DNA of 64,000 nucleotides from Cichorium intybus. Taxonomy: Eukaryota > Streptophyta > Magnoliopsida > Asterales > Asteraceae. The position numbers and the translations under genes were made by a program. The stretch lies in NCBI GenBank assembly GCA_023525715.1, contig CM042016.1:79033382-79097381 (forward strand), written 5' to 3'. The notes under the pieces were generated by a model. The model was not told the origin of the DNA. It made no database searches and saw nothing but the letters and a program-made list of their open reading frames with translations. How positions within the stretch are numbered: position 1 is the stretch's first letter; each line of letters starts with the position of its first letter. Shown here piece after piece: positions 60,685-64,000 of this stretch.

Positions 60685-62536
60685 TTAGATTGATTTTGAG
60701 TGTCGAGAGTTTGGGATATTTAGGAATTTTAGTTGCAGGTTCAGAGAAATTTGAAACAGAAGGGATGAATGAAGGGTTTGCTCCGTTTATATAGCGCATT
60801 GATGAGTGGAGAGAGAAAGTGCATTTAATGCTCGTGTTTGAACGGTCGAATGGGGTTCCTCCACGTAACCCGTAAGTAGAGGGGACATTCCCTTTTTATC
60901 GGTGTGACAAATGCATCATCCCAAGTAACTGTGGTGCTTGATTTCTATTGGTTCCTGCGTTTCCCAAAGCAAAACAAGATTAGTGATGATCCCAGGTTTC
61001 TCGTTACATCCTAACAAACAAGATTACCATACGAGATAATAATAAAGAAAGAAAATAAAAGAATAAAAATATTTTTGGTGTTTTTGAATTTTTGGAATAT
61101 ACAACCGAAATCTGTTCATAGATCAGTCATACCAACCATTCGAAGTGATAACACAATGATCCATTCAATTTTGTGAAAGTGTGAATTTTGGTTCAATTCG
61201 AAGGATGAGAGCTGATTATTCTAGGAAGTCCTTGTTACACATTCATATCCGAATAAGAGTAATGTAATGTGCATTCATATGGATAGCTGAACCCAGTGTA
61301 AATATTCCACCATCACCTTTATATAAACATTGTTGGCTGTTATTTGTTTCCAAGTAGTACGTAGAGTAACCTTAGGTGACACGTCCTGATACGAATATGT
61401 AAATTTTTTAGTTTATTAGTTGAAGTATTATGGGATTTTTGTGAAAAGTATCTCGATTCACCAGATGGAATATTTGGACACGCTTTTCGGATGACAAGCC
61501 TTTGAAAATTGTGCACTACTCCACCCTTGTCACTGAAGACGGGTTACTGAGATGTTCATACCCCCAACCCGGTTCTCAACTGTGTCACAGGAGATCCTGA
61601 TTGTTGCATTAAAGTCAGGGGGTACGCCTTGAGTACTTCGTATGTTGCTAATCTTATTGTCGATTTATTGGTGTATCCGAAGATTAACTTGAAGTTTTGT
61701 GAAAGTGCGTTTCTAGCTTTTCCCTTTTATTTGGAAGCATTTTGATTCTTGTAGCATTTTTTGCTCTTTTCTATTTCATCGTATTCATTTCGACATTAAT
61801 ACATTTTTCATAAAGAACTTCATAAATTCCATCAGTTGAAATTGACATTGAATTTCTTGCCTCGTATCAGGAGACGTCAGATGTTTTACTACCACGCAAC
61901 ACTTGGAACATATCTTGAAAAGGCTAAGTCTTCTTTATTAGTTACGAACTTGTGCCAAGGATAGAACCACTGGGTGCAAGTAAGACATGAGGGTTACATA
62001 TGGGATTATACGAAGTGTGGCCATGTCAAAAGGTCTTTAACCATGATCAGATCATCCAAAGTGTTACCAATGCTGCAATGCGAGTCCTAAATATCCCTTA
62101 GTGCAATGAGATATGGTCAACAGACTCTAAAAACCCAGTTTTTTCCTTTCATTGGGTAATGAGATTTTGCAATAGTTGGATTTGGACGAAATTGATATGG
62201 ATGTTTCTATTAGCAGAAGTCAGTATTTTAGTGTAATCAGAAGCGAACCGAAGCGTCAGATGTGAATAGTGACTTATGTACTTTGAATGTTTTTAGTAAA
62301 ATCTTATCCGAACAGAACCGAAGGTTCGTTTATGAATAGTATCGCTTCTGATAACAAGAAAATTTTCAAAAAAACTTAAAAAGTATAAGAAGAGAAAAAA
62401 AACTAAAAAAAACTTAAAAGTTTAAAATCTTCTTGAAGAAAAAAAACTTAACAAAAAAACTTAAAAAAACTAGAGATTTTGGATTAAAGGTACTTAGCTG
62501 ATTATGTGTTTGGAACTGCGGATGACTCAAGCATGC
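60685..62536 (-). other. Spacer between SIRE env-position ORF and pol
   Basis: AT-rich, with A/T homopolymer runs at 62360-62480 and no ORF. Contains repeated CCGAAG/TTCGGA words that also occur in the LTR, as expected for one element. Confidence 0.5.
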
Positions 62537-63987
62537 CTAGCCCATAAATGATTCGTGTGAATCTTTTTCATCAAGGGCTTTGGTAAAGATGTCTGCCAGC
62601 TGATCATTCGTATGAACGAAATGTACATCAATGTTTCCTTCCTCTGCATGACTTTTAATAAAGTGATATCTGAGGGAAATGTGTTTGGTCTTCGAATGTT
62701 GAATTGGATTATGAAAGATTCGTATGGCGCTTTGTGAGTCACAGAATAGAGGTATTCTTCGCATGTGAATTGCATAATCATGCAGTTGACTTTGAACCCA
62801 AATCATCTGAGAAGTGCATGCAGCAACAATGTATTCTGCTTCGGCTGTGGAGATGGAAACACATGTTTGTTTCTTCAATTGCCAGCTGATGAGCTTGCCA
62901 TCTAGAAACTGACATCCCCCTGAAGTGCTTTTACGATCAAGTGCACATCCTCCCAGATCAGCATCGGAGTAGGCTTGTAGAAAGAAGCCTGAGTTAGCCG
63001 GATACCATAAACCAAGAGAAGGTGTTCGATGAAGATAACGAAAGGTTGTCTTGACTGCGGCTAGATGGGGTTCTCTTGGGTTCGCCTGATATCGTGCACA
63101 ATTACAGACTGAGAACATGATATCTGTGCGACTTGCTGTTAAGTAGAGTAAAGAACCAATCATGCTTCTGTAGACTTTCTGATCAACCGCCGGTTTGTCA
63201 AGCGAAGGTGTGAGTCTTGTACCAGCAGCCATAGGAACCTTCGCATGAACAGTTCTCCATCCCAAATTTCTCCAACAGGCTTCGTGTGTATTTTTCTTGG
63301 TTTATGAAGATGCCTTCGGATGTTTGTTTAACTTGTAGTCTGAGAAAGAAATTTATCTTCCCCATCATGCTCATTTGAAACATGCTTTTCATTAGGGTTT
63401 CGAAATCTTTTGAAAGTTCAGGGTCTGTTGATCCGAAGATGATATCATCCACGTAGATTTGAACTACCATCAGATGATTACCGACTTTTCTTTCTAAAAA
63501 GAATGGGATCAACAGAACCTTGTTTGAAATTTGATTGTTTTAAAAACCGGGTTAAAGTTTAATACCATGCCCTTGGTGCTTGCTTTAGCCCATAGACTGC
63601 TTTGTCAAGGATATAACAGTGATTTGGGTATTTTTCATTTATAAAACCAGGTGGTTGTTCCACATACAATGTTTCCTCAAGTTTGCCATTTAAAAATGCA
63701 CATTTGACATCCATTTGATAGAAATCAAAGTTTTTATGGGCAGAAAATAGCAAAAAGATTCGGACGAACTCAAGTCTGGCAACATGAGCGAAGGTTTCAT
63801 CATAATCGATTCCTTCCTGTTGACAATATCCTTTGACAACTAGTCTAGCTTTGTTTCGTACAATGTTACCTTCTGTATAAAGTTTATTTCGAAAAACCCA
63901 TTTGAGACCTACTAAAGAGGAATTGGTTGGTTTAGGAATTAAACGACACACTTTATTTGGTTCAAATTCAGCCAACTCACTCTGCAT
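62537..63987 (-). pseudogene. SIRE-type copia pol: RT and RNase H
   Basis: RT N-terminal part (63987-63559: LVGLKWVFRNK, MDVKCAFLNG, AVYGLKQAPRAWY), then TAA at 63556, a frameshift near 63510, RT catalytic IYVDDIIFGST (about 63450) and a second frameshift near 63240. RNase H follows with YSDADLGGCALDRKSTSGG, STAEAEYI, CDSQSAI and ADIFTKAL, ending at 62537. Order and motifs are those of Ty1/copia. The three frames show it is not translatable. Confidence 0.92.
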
Positions 63988-64000
63988 GGCCTCGACCCAA

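Larger units (their letters stand above)
57002..64000 (-). mobile_element. SIRE-type Ty1/copia element, 5' part beyond window
   Basis: On the - strand: RT, RNase H (63987-62537), a 1.8-kb non-coding spacer, a large env-position ORF (60684-57482), PPT AAAGGGGGAGAA (57454-57443) and a 3' LTR (57442-57002). An extra ORF behind pol and a GGGGGAGAA PPT are features of Sireviruses. Gag, protease, integrase and the 5' LTR are to the right of the window. Several frameshifts and stops show that it is inactive. Confidence 0.8.

Overview
This is plant nuclear DNA, most likely from a eudicot and probably Asteraceae, judged from the style of the retroelement families rather than from a species marker. It is mostly nested transposable elements around one intact-looking cellular gene, a four-exon GT8 xylan glucuronosyltransferase gene (GUX/PGSIP type, 47613-50842, + strand). 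No tRNA, rRNA, CRISPR or prokaryotic-type feature was seen.

Layout. 1-108 is the reversed tip of a Tekay-B LTR inserted into the 5' LTR of a first Tekay-A chromovirus (Ty3/gypsy, + strand, to 8983). 8984-10112 is a short non-element spacer with a compound TC/TA/GA microsatellite. 10113-28470 is a second Tekay-A element on the - strand, flanked by the target duplication GATTG. Its 5' LTR is split by a 6.35-kb Helitron (21534-27884, - strand) carrying spliced fragments of at least four unrelated cellular genes: a CDK8/CDKE-type kinase, a SIN3-like corepressor, a RIBA-type riboflavin enzyme and a laccase. 28471-32243 holds degenerate repeat fragments and copia debris. 32244-39886 is a complete but mutated Tekay-B chromovirus, target duplication GATAC, inserted in a copia LTR. 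39887-43365 is decayed copia sequence ending in a 3' LTR.

44434-46150 is a tandem repeat of about 2.3 units with a period near 725 bp. The GUX gene follows after a non-coding interval. 52320-53260 is a degenerate minisatellite resembling CACTA subterminal repeats. 53340-56870 holds fragments of an Athila-like gypsy element on the - strand, and 57002-64000 is a SIRE-type copia element on the - strand (3' LTR, polypurine tract, env-position ORF, RNase H and RT), cut by the right window edge.

All pol genes are broken. Many nonsense codons sit where TGG, CGA or CAA would be expected, which fits C-to-T decay of methylated DNA. The points most worth a second look are the gene-capturing Helitron, the Tekay-A2 copy whose 5' LTR border has lost its primer-binding site and instead carries a copy of the element's outer flank, the extra acidic/coiled-coil ORF module in that copy, and conserved hairpin or palindrome arrays in the Tekay leaders and LTRs.
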